A stretch of 64,000 nucleotides of DNA from Gammaproteobacteria bacterium (GCA_016193395.1 JACPSH010000008.1:31001-95000); one strand, 5' to 3'; positions 44,373 through 53,061 are shown, counted from the first letter of the stretch. Made by a program: numbers and translations. Notes: a model not told the origin generated them from the sequence alone.

Positions 44373-45207
44373 CCGCCTGAACCGGGTTCGCGAGCAGGCC
44401 GACCCGCTCGATCTCCACCTCGATGCGATCTCCGGGGCGCATGTAAAGCGGCGGCTTGCGGGCGAAGCCGACGCCGCCAGGCGTGCCTGTCGCGATCACA
44501 TCGCCTGGCTGCAGCACTGTGAACGTGGATATGTAGGCAATCAGGCTCGGTACGGGAAAGAGCATCAGATCGGTCGTCGCGTCCTGCACACGTTCGCCAT
44601 TGAGGCGTGTCTGGAGCCGCAACCCGGCGTTCGGATCGCCGATTTCGTCCGCGGTGACCAGGCAGGGTCCGAAGGCCCCACTGCGGTCGAAGTTCTTACC
44701 CGGCGTGTACTGACTGGTTTGCATCTGGAATTCGCGGATCGAACCGTCCATGAAGCAAGCGTAACCACCGACGTGTTCCAGGGCATCGGCCTCGGCAATT
44801 CGCCGGCCGGGGCGGCCGATAATGACCGCAAGCTCGCCCTCGAAGTCGTAAGTTTCGCTTTCCGGCGGCGCCAGCAGCGGCTGTCGATCGCCCACCAGCG
44901 ACGCAGCGTAACGGACGAAGACGACCGGCTGCGCGGTCGGTCGCCGGTCGGCCTCCTCGCGGTGCGCCGCGTAATTGAGCCCGATGCAGAAGAAACGCGT
45001 CGCGTCCGGCAGCGGCGTCAGGAGTTTCACTTCGCCGGTCTTCCAGGTCCTGGTTCCGGCGGGTAATGCAACCGGCGATGCGGGCAGCACGCCCGCAGCC
45101 AGGGCCTTGCGCAGGCTGGGAGCGAGCAAACTCAAGTCGACGATGCCTTGGTCCCGACACGCGCCCCAGCCGGGTCCGCTGGGACTTTCGAAGCTGATGA
45201 ATCGCAC
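44362..45207 (-). CDS. FAH-family hydrolase (fumarylpyruvate hydrolase/acylpyruvase-like)
   Basis: 281 residues from GTG 45207 with AGGAAG upstream; an open extension to 45282 lacks similarity. Family markers: FFCIGLNYAAHREEA, metal ligands in TYDFEGELAVIIGR, GYACFMDGSIREFQM and DVIATGTPGGVGFARKPP. This is the smaller single-domain class that hydrolyses fumarylpyruvate, acylpyruvates or 2-hydroxyhepta-2,4-dienedioate-type ring-cleavage products, different from the two-domain FAH at 38675. It suggests a second ring-cleavage route. Confidence 0.87.
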   Translation of the reverse strand: MRFISFESPSGPGWGACRDQGIVDLSLLAPSLRKALAAGVLPASPVALPAGTRTWKTGEVKLLTPLPDATRFFCIGLNYAAHREEADRRPTAQPVVFVRYAASLVGDRQPLLAPPESETYDFEGELAVIIGRPGRRIAEADALEHVGGYACFMDGSIREFQMQTSQYTPGKNFDRSGAFGPCLVTADEIGDPNAGLRLQTRLNGERVQDATTDLMLFPVPSLIAYISTFTVLQPGDVIATGTPGGVGFARKPPLYMRPGDRIEVEIERVGLLANPVQADAG

Positions 45208-45374
45208 CTTTACTTCCTCGCCGGGCCGGAGGGATCCGGCAGTCGCGGCGCGACAATAGCACAGGGTACCCGGGGAGTTCACATGCCGGTGGTGACCCTT
45301 TGCGGAATATAATAGCGGGCAGCGATGCTTGAGCCACGAGCAGCCGCAGAGGAAATAACGGCAGGCGGTAGCAA

Positions 45375-45433
45375 GTAGACAGGGGTCAGGGAAAAGGCGC
45401 GCTGCCTTTCCGTGTATTCTGTCTGCCGTCTAC
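45375..45433. repeat. REP-like imperfect palindrome
   Basis: Outer arms GTAGAC (45375-45380) and GTCTAC (45428-45433) and inner arms GGAAAAGGC (45390-45398) and GCCTTTCC (45404-45411) form a long imperfect hairpin. It ends next to the TSUP gene's possible GTG start and resembles short palindromes spread by Y1 transposases, though it differs from the GGGGACAG family in this window. Confidence 0.6.
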
Positions 45434-45452
45434 TGTGTTCACTCCATTCGGC

Positions 45453-46184
45453 ATGAATCCGACTGATCCCATCTTCTGGCTCATCGTGGTCAGTAGCTTC
45501 GTGGCGTCCGCGATCAGCGGCGCCTTCGCCGTCGGCGGCGGTTTTCTGATGCTGGCCGTGGTCGCGGTTTTTTTCCCCATCGCGGCAGTCGTGCCCATGC
45601 ACAGCGTGTTGATGTTGGGCACTTCCATCGGCCGAACGATATTTTTCCGGAAACACATTTACTGGCCGATCGTGGTGCCGTTCGTGTTCGGCAGCATGAT
45701 CGGCGCGCCGGTGGGCGCAAGGATTTACGTCGATCTGCCCGAAGTCCTCGTTGCGATCGTCGTGGGCCTGTTCATGCTGGCGGCGCTGTGGGTTCCGGCC
45801 CTGACCTGGCGGCCGCGCATCAGGCACCCGTTCTTCTTCGTCGGCATAGGCCACTCGTTCCTGTCGGCCCTATTCTCCTTCGGCGGACTCATGCAGCCGC
45901 TGATGATGCGCACTACGCTCGACAAGATGCAGGTTATCGCGACATTGGCCGTGTCCCTGTTGGCCATGAATGTCTTCAAACTGGTGGGTTACGCCGCATT
46001 TGGATTCGACTTCCGGCCGCACCTCCAGTTGATTGCCGTTGCCATCCTGGCCGGCGTCGCCGGCGCGCGAGTGGGCATGCACATCGTGCAGCGCATGCCG
46101 GAAGAGAAATTCCGCATCGTGTTCAAGATCATCATGACCGCGTTCGCGTTCCAGTTGTTCTACCGGGCGTGGTCGCTGGCGTAA
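45453..46184 (+). CDS. TSUP-family permease (TauE/SafE)
   Basis: 243 residues from ATG 45453, or 249 from GTG 45435; neither has a clear ribosome site, and a repeat abuts the upstream side. Seven to eight hydrophobic segments and the repeated glycine-rich motifs GAFAVGGGFLMLA and FSFGGLMQP fit TSUP anion exporters (sulfite, sulfoacetate, organosulfur or aryl anions). Its catabolic neighbours suggest transport of an organic acid. Confidence 0.83.
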   Translation: MNPTDPIFWLIVVSSFVASAISGAFAVGGGFLMLAVVAVFFPIAAVVPMHSVLMLGTSIGRTIFFRKHIYWPIVVPFVFGSMIGAPVGARIYVDLPEVLVAIVVGLFMLAALWVPALTWRPRIRHPFFFVGIGHSFLSALFSFGGLMQPLMMRTTLDKMQVIATLAVSLLAMNVFKLVGYAAFGFDFRPHLQLIAVAILAGVAGARVGMHIVQRMPEEKFRIVFKIIMTAFAFQLFYRAWSLA

Positions 46185-46199
46185 CACAGGGGAGGGGAC

Positions 46200-46694
46200 A
46201 TGACATCGCCATACGGGTACATCGCCGCCGGCTACCAGCAGGTGGCCTTCGTAGTGCGCGACATCGCCGCGGCGGAACGATTCTTTTCTGGCAAGCTCGG
46301 GATCCCGCGCTTCTGCCGCTTCAATGATATCCAGGTGGGCGAGCCGGAATACCGCGGCGGGCGCGGCGAGTTCCATTATCATCTGTCGATGGCCTACGCG
46401 GGCGAGACGGCCATAGAGCTGATCCAGCACCTGACCGGGAAGAGTATCTACCGGGAATTCCTCGATCGCAGGAGCGAGGGTGTCCATCATCTCGGTTTCA
46501 TCGTGCCGGACCATGCGAAGGCGGTGTGCGATTTTGCCGCGCACGGTTACCCGGTCGTGCAGGGTGGCCGGATCGGCGGCTCCCGGTTCGCCTATTTCGA
46601 TACGCAGGACACCATCGGTGTATTCCTCGAGACCATCATGCTGGACGACGAGGGCCGCGAGGTATTCGCGCGGATCAAACGCGGCGAGTTCTGA
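46200..46694 (+). CDS. VOC (glyoxalase/dioxygenase superfamily) protein
   Basis: 164 residues from ATG 46200 with GGAGGGG upstream. Two beta-alpha-beta-beta-beta modules are visible: GYQQVAFVVRDIAAAERFFS with AIELIQHLTG, then VHHLGFIVPDHAKAVCDF with FAYFDTQDTIGVFLETI. Metal-ligand candidates are Gln near the start, the His in VHHLGF and the Glu in LETI. Many such proteins open or isomerise small metabolites. It lies in the same orientation as the EthD protein and the second amine dehydrogenase set. Confidence 0.82.
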   Translation: MTSPYGYIAAGYQQVAFVVRDIAAAERFFSGKLGIPRFCRFNDIQVGEPEYRGGRGEFHYHLSMAYAGETAIELIQHLTGKSIYREFLDRRSEGVHHLGFIVPDHAKAVCDFAAHGYPVVQGGRIGGSRFAYFDTQDTIGVFLETIMLDDEGREVFARIKRGEF

Positions 46695-46858
46695 ACGGGA
46701 GGATCAGACCGGGCGAGGGAGGCCACAAATTCCCGGCTTCAGCCCGACGCCGGCGACGCGCCACGGAGGGTCGGTGCCGCGATTGGGATATAGTGTATTG
46801 GCGGAAGCCGGTTCCACCTCCCGACTACCGGCGCGAACGCTTATCTGAGGAGGAAGAC

Positions 46859-47167
46859 ATGGTCCGGGTCAGCGTGATGTATCCAAAACAGGAAGGCGGC
46901 AGGTTCGATTTCGATTATTACCTCAAGACCCACATCCCGCTGGCGAAGAAGCTCGTCGGCTCGGCCATGAAGAGGGTGGAGGTCTATAAAGGCGCCGGCG
47001 AGCCTGGCGGGGCGCCGGAAACCTACGTCGCGGTCGCCAGCCTGTACTTCGACAGCGTAGACGCGTTCGGCGCCGCGTTTGGCCCGGTCGCGGAGCAGAT
47101 CATGGCCGATGTCCCCAACTACACGAACCTTCAACCCGTCGTCCAGATCGAAGAGCAGTTGCTGTAA
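46859..47167 (+). CDS. EthD-family small protein
   Basis: 102 residues from ATG 46859, with GAGGAGGAAG upstream. MVRVSVMYPKQEGGRFDFDY and YLKTHIPLAKKL are typical EthD ferredoxin-like folds, found beside oxidative and catabolic enzymes, with the stop at VVQIEEQLL. The stop TAA overlaps the ATG of the next amine dehydrogenase heavy chain (TAATG), so translation is coupled. Its precise function is unknown. Confidence 0.82.
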   Translation: MVRVSVMYPKQEGGRFDFDYYLKTHIPLAKKLVGSAMKRVEVYKGAGEPGGAPETYVAVASLYFDSVDAFGAAFGPVAEQIMADVPNYTNLQPVVQIEEQLL

Positions 47168-48345
47168 TGAGTCCAGGCGCAGTGCGGGGCGCGGCCGGCA
47201 GGATTGCAGCGGCTCTGCTGCTGCTCTGCGCGGCACAGGGCGTCCCGGCGGAACTGCCCGCCGAGTCGCTTGACCGGGTGGAGACGCTCCCCGTCCCATA
47301 TCCGCCGCACTGGTTCTGGGCGCACGACATGGCCTTCGGTCACTACACCGACGGCAGGATGTTCCTGCTCGATGCGGACGGGGCGCATGTGGGCGCGCAA
47401 TTCAAGGGCATGGTCAATGCCGCGTTTGGCCCTGCGTTCGTCGAGTCGGGCCAACGCCGCGAGCTGTACGTCGCGGAAACCTTCTACGAGCGGACCGGGC
47501 GCGGCAAGCGCACCGACGTGGTCACGGTGTACGACAAGTCCACGCTCGCACCGCTGGGCGAGATCGTCCTGCCCGGCGCGAAGCGCGTGAATACCCTGCC
47601 CAGCAGATATGCCGTGGCACTGATCGACGGCGGGAAACAGCTCCTGGTTTACAATTTCACGCCGGCCACGTCCGTGACCGTGATCGACGTCGGTCAGCGC
47701 AAGGTAATCAACGAAGTCCCGCTGCCCGGCTGCGCGATGGTGTATCCCGCCGGGAAGAACGGGTTCAGCTCCCTGTGCGGCAATGGTTCGCTGATCAGCT
47801 TCCGGATCGATGAGCGGGGACAGGTCACCGGGCGGCACGTGATCGAGCCGTTCTTCGACATAGACGCGGATGCCCTGTTCGAGAAGCCGGCACTCATCGG
47901 CGGCATTGCCTATTTCCCGACCTTCGCGGGAAATGTGCAGGAAATCAATCTCGGGACGGAGCAGGCGCGGCTGGGGAAGAAATGGAGTCTGATCGCCGGA
48001 TCGGACCCTGCCGAACATTGGCGGCCCGGCGGCATCCACCTGACCGGCGCGGACGCGGCAGGCCGGTTGTACGTGTTGATGCACCCGGAAGGGAAAGAGG
48101 GCAGCCACAAGGAGCCGGGACGCGAGATCTGGGTGTTCGATGCGAGGGGGCGTTCGCTCCTGCAGAGAGTGACGCTCCGGGAGCCGGGTCTCAGCATCGA
48201 GCTTACGCGCGATCCGGATCCGCTGCTGCTGGTCGTCAACGTCTCGATGAACGTGGACGTTTACCGCGCACGGGACGGCGGGTTCCTGCGCACGCTGTCG
48301 GACTTCGGGCAGGACGAGCCGCTGCTCCTCCACGCGGTGCGCTGA
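47167..48345 (+). CDS. TTQ amine dehydrogenase heavy chain, copy 2
   Basis: 392 residues with a clear signal peptide (GRIAAALLLLCAAQGVPA). It is strongly similar to copy 1 at 17529-18788 throughout the beta-propeller: VETLPVPYPPHWFWAHDMAF, GKRTDVVTVYDKSTLAPL, GFSSLCGNGSLISF, VIEPFFDIDADALFEKPALI and the last blade. It is the periplasmic large subunit of an amine dehydrogenase. It is translationally coupled to the EthD gene, and a palindromic repeat separates it from its light chain. Confidence 0.9.
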   Translation: MSPGAVRGAAGRIAAALLLLCAAQGVPAELPAESLDRVETLPVPYPPHWFWAHDMAFGHYTDGRMFLLDADGAHVGAQFKGMVNAAFGPAFVESGQRRELYVAETFYERTGRGKRTDVVTVYDKSTLAPLGEIVLPGAKRVNTLPSRYAVALIDGGKQLLVYNFTPATSVTVIDVGQRKVINEVPLPGCAMVYPAGKNGFSSLCGNGSLISFRIDERGQVTGRHVIEPFFDIDADALFEKPALIGGIAYFPTFAGNVQEINLGTEQARLGKKWSLIAGSDPAEHWRPGGIHLTGADAAGRLYVLMHPEGKEGSHKEPGREIWVFDARGRSLLQRVTLREPGLSIELTRDPDPLLLVVNVSMNVDVYRARDGGFLRTLSDFGQDEPLLLHAVR

Positions 48346-48346
48346 A

Positions 48347-48430
48347 AATGGGGACAGATTTATTTTCCGGAACCTTTCGGTCCACGGGTGAGCGCTTTGC
48401 CTACCTGGAAAAATAAATCTGTCCCCATTA
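48347..48430. repeat. GGGGACAG-family palindromic repeat, copy 2 (long-loop form)
   Basis: Inverted arms AATGGGGACAGATTTATTTT (from 48347) and AAAATAAATCTGTCCCCATT (to 48430) are separated by about 39 bases. The core matches the repeat at 1652-1701. It lies between the heavy- and light-chain genes of the second amine dehydrogenase, starting 2 bases after the heavy-chain stop. Confidence 0.85.
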
Positions 48431-48453
48431 TCGTTGATCGTTGGTGCGAGCGG

Positions 48454-48945
48454 ATGGCGCGAACCCTCGCGCAGCGCACGTCCCGGCGTAGCTTCATTGC
48501 CGCGATCGGTTCGGCCCTGGTCGGCGGCGCCATGCTTCCGTTGTTGCCGGTCGCGCGCGCCGCGGCCGCGGAAACGGCGCGTCCGAAGGAAGATCCGGGC
48601 GATCCGACTCAGTGCGGCTACTGGCGCAACTGCGCTGTCGACGGTTACCTGTGCGCCTGCTGCGGCGGCACGACCACTTCCTGCCCGCCCGGTACGGAAA
48701 TGTCCCCGACTACCTGGATCGGCACCTGCAGGAATCCAGCGGACGGCAGGGACTACATCATTTCCTACAACGATTGTTGCGGCAAAACTTCCTGCGGAGC
48801 CTGTTTCTGCAACCGCAACGAGGGCGATCGGCCGCTCTACGCTCCGCAGCGGGCCAACGACCTCAACTGGTGCGTGGGCGCGAAGTCTCTCGCCTACCAT
48901 TGCACGGTGACGGTGATTCTCGGAACAGCCGCCGGCAGGACCTGA
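48454..48945 (+). CDS. TTQ amine dehydrogenase light chain, copy 2
   Basis: 163 residues with a Tat signal (TSRRSFIAAIGSALVGG). Trp88 and Trp139 keep the 51-residue TTQ spacing, Asp107 occupies the catalytic position, and all 14 cysteines of copy 1 are retained, so it should be functional. ATG 48454 is the first start after the repeat; homology to copy 1 continues a few residues upstream (VDRWCER), so the repeat may have replaced the original start. An in-frame ATG at 48388 lies inside the repeat. Confidence 0.9.
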   Translation: MARTLAQRTSRRSFIAAIGSALVGGAMLPLLPVARAAAAETARPKEDPGDPTQCGYWRNCAVDGYLCACCGGTTTSCPPGTEMSPTTWIGTCRNPADGRDYIISYNDCCGKTSCGACFCNRNEGDRPLYAPQRANDLNWCVGAKSLAYHCTVTVILGTAAGRT

Positions 48946-49398
48946 TTGCGCGCGCGGCTCATTGCGGTACTTCTTTTCCCGTTCATCGCCTTCCGCGCGG
49001 ACGCAGAGCCGGGAGCAATCGACGCGGCGCGGCAGGACTACATGCTCCACTGCCAGGGTTGCCACCAGCCGGACGGTGCCGGCGCTGAGGGCCGCGTCCC
49101 GAACCTGAAGGATTCCGTGGGCAACTTTCTGCGCGTGCCGGGCGGCCGGGAATACCTCATCCGCGTCCCCGGGGTGGCGAACTCGACGCTGGGCGACGAA
49201 CAACTCGCCGGCCTGATGAACTGGCTGCTGCTGAATTTCAGCCGTGAGCAGCTCCCGCAGGATTTCGTTCCCTACTCAGCGGCGGAAGTACGCCGGTTGC
49301 GGAGCCAGGGTTTGGTGGATGTCGCCCCGTTGCGGCGGGATCTTCTGGAGGAGATCGCGGACCTTGCCCGCAACCGGGCCGGTTCAGCCGCGCCATAG
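48946..49398 (+). CDS. Periplasmic monohaem cytochrome c, copy 2
   Basis: 150 residues. The likely start is TTG 48946, directly after the light-chain stop, giving the signal peptide RARLIAVLLFPFIAFRADA. The haem motif is CQGCH (Cys36, Cys39, His40), followed by QPDGAGAEGRVPNLKDSVG and PGGREYLIRVPGV, both shared with copy 1. It probably accepts electrons from the second amine dehydrogenase. No mauE or mauD follows; the set ends here. Confidence 0.85.
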   Translation: MRARLIAVLLFPFIAFRADAEPGAIDAARQDYMLHCQGCHQPDGAGAEGRVPNLKDSVGNFLRVPGGREYLIRVPGVANSTLGDEQLAGLMNWLLLNFSREQLPQDFVPYSAAEVRRLRSQGLVDVAPLRRDLLEEIADLARNRAGSAAP

Positions 49399-49417
49399 AC
49401 GCGAGTGCACATGGCCC

Positions 49418-49445
49418 CTGAAATCCTCTTCCCTGAGGATTTCAG
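49418..49445. terminator. 11-bp-stem hairpin after the second amine dehydrogenase set
   Basis: CTGAAATCCTC (49418-49428) and GAGGATTTCAG (49435-49445) form a perfect 11-base stem with loop TTCCCT. No U-run follows, so it may stabilise or end the transcript inefficiently. It lies between the cytochrome gene and the convergent secreted-protein gene. Confidence 0.55.
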
Positions 49446-49561
49446 AGTTCGACGATGAAGCCCGAGTCTTCAGCAGCCGTTCCGCTTCCAGTCCCTACGG
49501 CGATCCGAAACAGCGATGGATCTCCGTGCGCGAGTGGCCTGAGATCAGGAAGGGACGTCTC

Positions 49562-49939
49562 TCAGTTCGCCGGGAGGCAGGCGTACAGCTTGTTGGTATT
49601 GTCCTCCGACGCACAGATGCTCGCCCGCCAGGGAGCCGCTGTCGTGCCCTCCAGAATGAATTTGCAGAAGGCAGCGGTAGATGCAACTTGTAAAGTAACC
49701 GAATCGCTTTGGCGGGCACCTAGAGACACCACATTGGTATCTCCAACCTTTTGTCCGTCGCCTCTAAACATCTGTATTCGGTAGGTCTTCGAGGAACTAC
49801 TGGTGTTGAGAACCGCGCAGCTCACGTTCTTAGTCGCTTCCAAGACAATGAGGGGGTAAGTATACAGAGTTATGGCCCCCACTTGCGCCGCTGCGAGGAG
49901 CGCGAGTAGAGCTGATAAGGCGACTGTGAGCGCTTTCAT
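49562..49939 (-). CDS. Small secreted protein, function unknown
   Basis: 125 residues from ATG 49939 with GAGGAACAG upstream. A signal peptide (ALTVALSALLALLAAAQVGA) is followed by a beta-rich segment containing three cysteines (NVSCAVLNTSSSSKTYRIQM, AAFCKFILEG, SICASEDNTNKLYACLP adds more). No family recognised. It could be a periplasmic or extracellular beta-sandwich domain. It is flanked by unrelated genes. Confidence 0.65.
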   Translation of the reverse strand: MKALTVALSALLALLAAAQVGAITLYTYPLIVLEATKNVSCAVLNTSSSSKTYRIQMFRGDGQKVGDTNVVSLGARQSDSVTLQVASTAAFCKFILEGTTAAPWRASICASEDNTNKLYACLPAN

Positions 49940-50157
49940 GACTGTTCCTCCATTGAGTCGTGGGCGGGCGCCACACTCAAATAGTTGTTCGCTGGGGACA
50001 GCAGGAAGAGCCCGCAGCAATCCGGAAAAGTATAGTCTACCCTTGCCGAGGTAGTGGAATCATCGAGGGTCCGGTTAATGCATCCCCGGAAAGGGCTAGG
50101 CCATGCGCACACGCTGGCGCGATACAGTTCCACCGGCCGCTTTAGGGATCTCTACGA

Positions 50158-51933
50158 TTAGAACTGGTCTTCGCCCAGCGCCATTATCGATTCGTGCCCC
50201 GCCTGGATCGACTCAAAGTACGCCTGCGACCGGGGCAGCAGGTGCTCCATGTAGAAGCGCGCGGTCACGAGTTTCGCCTGCCGGAGCCTCGCGTCGTACC
50301 CGTCCTGCATGACCGCCAGCGAGGCCCGGGCCATCTGCCAGGCGCCGCAAACGGTGCCCGCGAGCATCAGGTAATCGACCGAGGCCGCCCCGGGGATGCT
50401 CGCATCCGCGGCGTGATGATCGAGCAGCCAGCGGGTTGCCCGTTCCAGTGCCACTACGCCTGCGGCCAGGCGTTTCGCCACCGCGGCGAGCGCGGCATCG
50501 CGGGTCTCCAGAAGAGCGTCGGCCGCTTGCTTCATCTCCGCAATCAGGATCCCCATAACCCGGCCGCCGTCGCGGATCAGTTTGCGGCCGACAAGGTCCC
50601 CAGCCTGTATGCCGGTCGTGCCTTCGTAGATCGTCGTGATACGCGCGTCGCGAAAGTGCTGCGCCGCGCCGGTTTCCTCCACGTAACCCATGCCGCCGTG
50701 CACCTGCAGGCCCAGCGAGGTGATCTCCTGGGAGAGTTCCGTGCACCAGCCCTTGACGATCGGCGTCAACAGGGCAAAGCGCTGTTCATGCCTGCGCCTC
50801 AGACCATCGTCCGCGGCGTGCCGCAGGTAATCGAGCGATGCCGCGGTCGTATAGCAGAGGCCGCGCATGGCCTCGACCCCCGCCTTCATGATCATCAACA
50901 TGCGCCGGATGTCGGGGTGATGGACGATAGTCACCGATCCCTTGAATCCCGCCGCCTGGCCCTGGACCCTTTCCCGGGCGTACCCGCGCGCCTGCTGGTA
51001 GGCACGCTCGCTGATGCTCAATCCCTGCACGCCCACGGCCAGGCGGGCATGGTTCATCATGGTGAACATGCAGGAAAGGCCGTCGTGTGGCTTGCCGATG
51101 AGATAGCCGATCGCCCCGCCGTGGTCCCCGTAACTCATGACACAGGTAGGGCTCGCGTGGATCCCCATCTTGTGCTCGATCGATACAGGATGGACGTCGT
51201 TCCGCTCGCCGAGCGAGCCGTCTTCGCGCACGAGGAATTTCGGCACCAGGAACAGCGACAGCCCCCTGGAACCGGGCGGCGCGTCCGGTAGGCGGGCTAG
51301 GACCAGGTGGACGATGTTGTCCGTGAAATCCTGGTCGCCCCAGGTGATGAAAATCTTCTGCCCGCTGAGCAGAAAATGGTCCGAGCGCGGCTCGGCGCGC
51401 ATCTTCACCGCTCCGAGATCGGAGCCGGCCTGCGGCTCCGTCAGGTTCATGGTGGCCGTCCATTCCCCGGAAATGAGCATCGGCAGGTAGCGTTCCTGAA
51501 GCTCCTTCGCCGCGTGTTGTTCCAGCGTGACGACCGCGCCCTCAGTCAGCATCGGACAGAGCGCGAAGCTCATGTTGGCGGCCTGCCAGATTTCGTTGAC
51601 CGCGGTGGCGACCAGTTCCGGCAATCCCTGGCCGCCGCGTTCCGGCGGAAACGGCAGGGCCGGCCAGCCTGCCTGCCAGAACGAGCGGTAGGCGTCCGCG
51701 AATCCCGGCGGTGAAGCGACCTGGCCGTCCCGGACGGCGCTGCCGGCGGTGTCGCCCGGCCGGTTGAGCGGCGCCAGCACTTCACCAGCAAGCCGGGCGG
51801 CCTCTTCGAGCACCGCATCGACGACGTCGGGGGTGGCGTCCCGCAGTCCGGGCAGAAGATTGAGCTGCGGCAGCCCGCCGAGCTCTGCCAGGGCGAAGCG
51901 CATGTCGGCGAGTGGGGCCGTGTAACCGCTCAT
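50158..51933 (-). CDS. Acyl-CoA dehydrogenase (long, DmdC/FadE-like class)
   Basis: 591 residues, the longer class with a C-terminal extension. Typical elements: MNLTEPQAGSDLGAVKMRAE (FAD/substrate loop), QKIFITWGDQD, DVHPVSIEHKMGIHASPTC, LGLQVHGGMGYVEE and the catalytic-base region RITTIYEGTTGIQ. It oxidises acyl-CoA to enoyl-CoA with electrons passing to ETF. The chain-length or methylthiopropionyl preference cannot be read. It is upstream of nothing obviously related; the next minus-strand gene upstream is an unknown 324-residue protein. Confidence 0.92.
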   Translation of the reverse strand: MSGYTAPLADMRFALAELGGLPQLNLLPGLRDATPDVVDAVLEEAARLAGEVLAPLNRPGDTAGSAVRDGQVASPPGFADAYRSFWQAGWPALPFPPERGGQGLPELVATAVNEIWQAANMSFALCPMLTEGAVVTLEQHAAKELQERYLPMLISGEWTATMNLTEPQAGSDLGAVKMRAEPRSDHFLLSGQKIFITWGDQDFTDNIVHLVLARLPDAPPGSRGLSLFLVPKFLVREDGSLGERNDVHPVSIEHKMGIHASPTCVMSYGDHGGAIGYLIGKPHDGLSCMFTMMNHARLAVGVQGLSISERAYQQARGYARERVQGQAAGFKGSVTIVHHPDIRRMLMIMKAGVEAMRGLCYTTAASLDYLRHAADDGLRRRHEQRFALLTPIVKGWCTELSQEITSLGLQVHGGMGYVEETGAAQHFRDARITTIYEGTTGIQAGDLVGRKLIRDGGRVMGILIAEMKQAADALLETRDAALAAVAKRLAAGVVALERATRWLLDHHAADASIPGAASVDYLMLAGTVCGAWQMARASLAVMQDGYDARLRQAKLVTARFYMEHLLPRSQAYFESIQAGHESIMALGEDQF

Positions 51934-51990
51934 GGATTCGCGCTCGTTTCCGTCACGGGGAGGAGGACGGGGACAGGCTGCTGCGCGAAA

Positions 51991-52965
51991 TTACCCGTGA
52001 ACGGAGCGGGTCTTGAAGCGTTCGCTGAAACTGTCGCAGCGTTCCAGGAATTCCTGTGTGGTTCTCGGCATCGGCACGCGCAGGCTGGCCAGGTGGATCA
52101 TCACTTCCCCGCCGTCCTGAATCAGTTGGAAACCCCGGCGCGCGAGCGTGTGCTCGCGGCGGTCGGCGTTTTCGGCCACTTCCGGGTTGGCCATCTCCAG
52201 ACGATCCCTGGCCGCGACGAAACGCGGCCACACGTCGATGATCTCGAGATCGCTACGCATGGTTTCGCTCGCTTCTTTGGCACTATCGGCCAGCTCGCGG
52301 ATCATCGGAATATGCGGCGCGAATATCGCCAGCCCGTCGAAGATGCCGATCAGCTTGTCGCGGATCGCATCGATCTCCTTCATGGTCAGCGCGATCTTGA
52401 TGTAGCGCGTCTCCAGGAACTGTTCGACATTCATCGTAAAGGCCTTGAACGGCTCGCCCCACAGTTCGTCCAGCACCTCTTTCCCCGTGACCGGGCGGAT
52501 TGACCTGCCGTATTCCAGCGCGCCCATGAAACAGCGGCCGCACTCCTTGAGCAATTCGTTGTCGGGGTTGACTGTGACGCCAATCTGTTCCAGTTCCACC
52601 AGCCGGGTCAGGATGTCCGAACCGCGGTTCAACAGAGCGCCCGCGAGCATCGCGGACAATACGCGCCGCTTCGCGGGATCATCTTCCTCGTCATAAGCCG
52701 TGCGGACTTCGTCCAGGCGCTCGCCCGGCGTATTGATGCCGGGTTCGGCGTGATGGAACACGCGCCGTGTCAGTGCGTCGATTAGATCTTTCTTGTAGGC
52801 AAGGGTATCGGGGACGTCGTAGTGGCGGATCCAGTAGCCTTCGTAGTAGATCCGCTCCTCGCCGTTGATGACGCGAATCGTGCGGTCGGGCATGCGCTCG
52901 CGGCCCGCGCCCGAGCCGGATTCAGGCCCTCGATTGGGTAGCGATTTGACTGCGACTTCAGCCAT
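51991..52965 (-). CDS. Conserved-looking cytosolic protein of unknown function downstream of hopene cyclase
   Basis: 324 residues, mostly helical and charged, no signal or membrane segment. Notable parts are IRVINGEERIYYEGYWIRHY, DVPDTLAYKKDLIDALTRRV, KECGRCFMGALEYGRSI and a C-terminal helix with TTQEFLERCDSFSERFK. I do not recognise a family. It lies 96 bases downstream of squalene-hopene cyclase on the same strand and could share its transcript, so a role in hopanoid or lipid biology is conceivable but unsupported by motifs. Confidence 0.75.
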   Translation of the reverse strand: MAEVAVKSLPNRGPESGSGAGRERMPDRTIRVINGEERIYYEGYWIRHYDVPDTLAYKKDLIDALTRRVFHHAEPGINTPGERLDEVRTAYDEEDDPAKRRVLSAMLAGALLNRGSDILTRLVELEQIGVTVNPDNELLKECGRCFMGALEYGRSIRPVTGKEVLDELWGEPFKAFTMNVEQFLETRYIKIALTMKEIDAIRDKLIGIFDGLAIFAPHIPMIRELADSAKEASETMRSDLEIIDVWPRFVAARDRLEMANPEVAENADRREHTLARRGFQLIQDGGEVMIHLASLRVPMPRTTQEFLERCDSFSERFKTRSVHG

Positions 52966-53061
52966 TACGCGCCTGTCTGGCGCAACCCGGACCCTGACTC
53001 GCGCCGGGATAGTGGGGAATGGACTCGGGCGATGGCAAGGTGGGTCAGTTCACCGCGGTAT

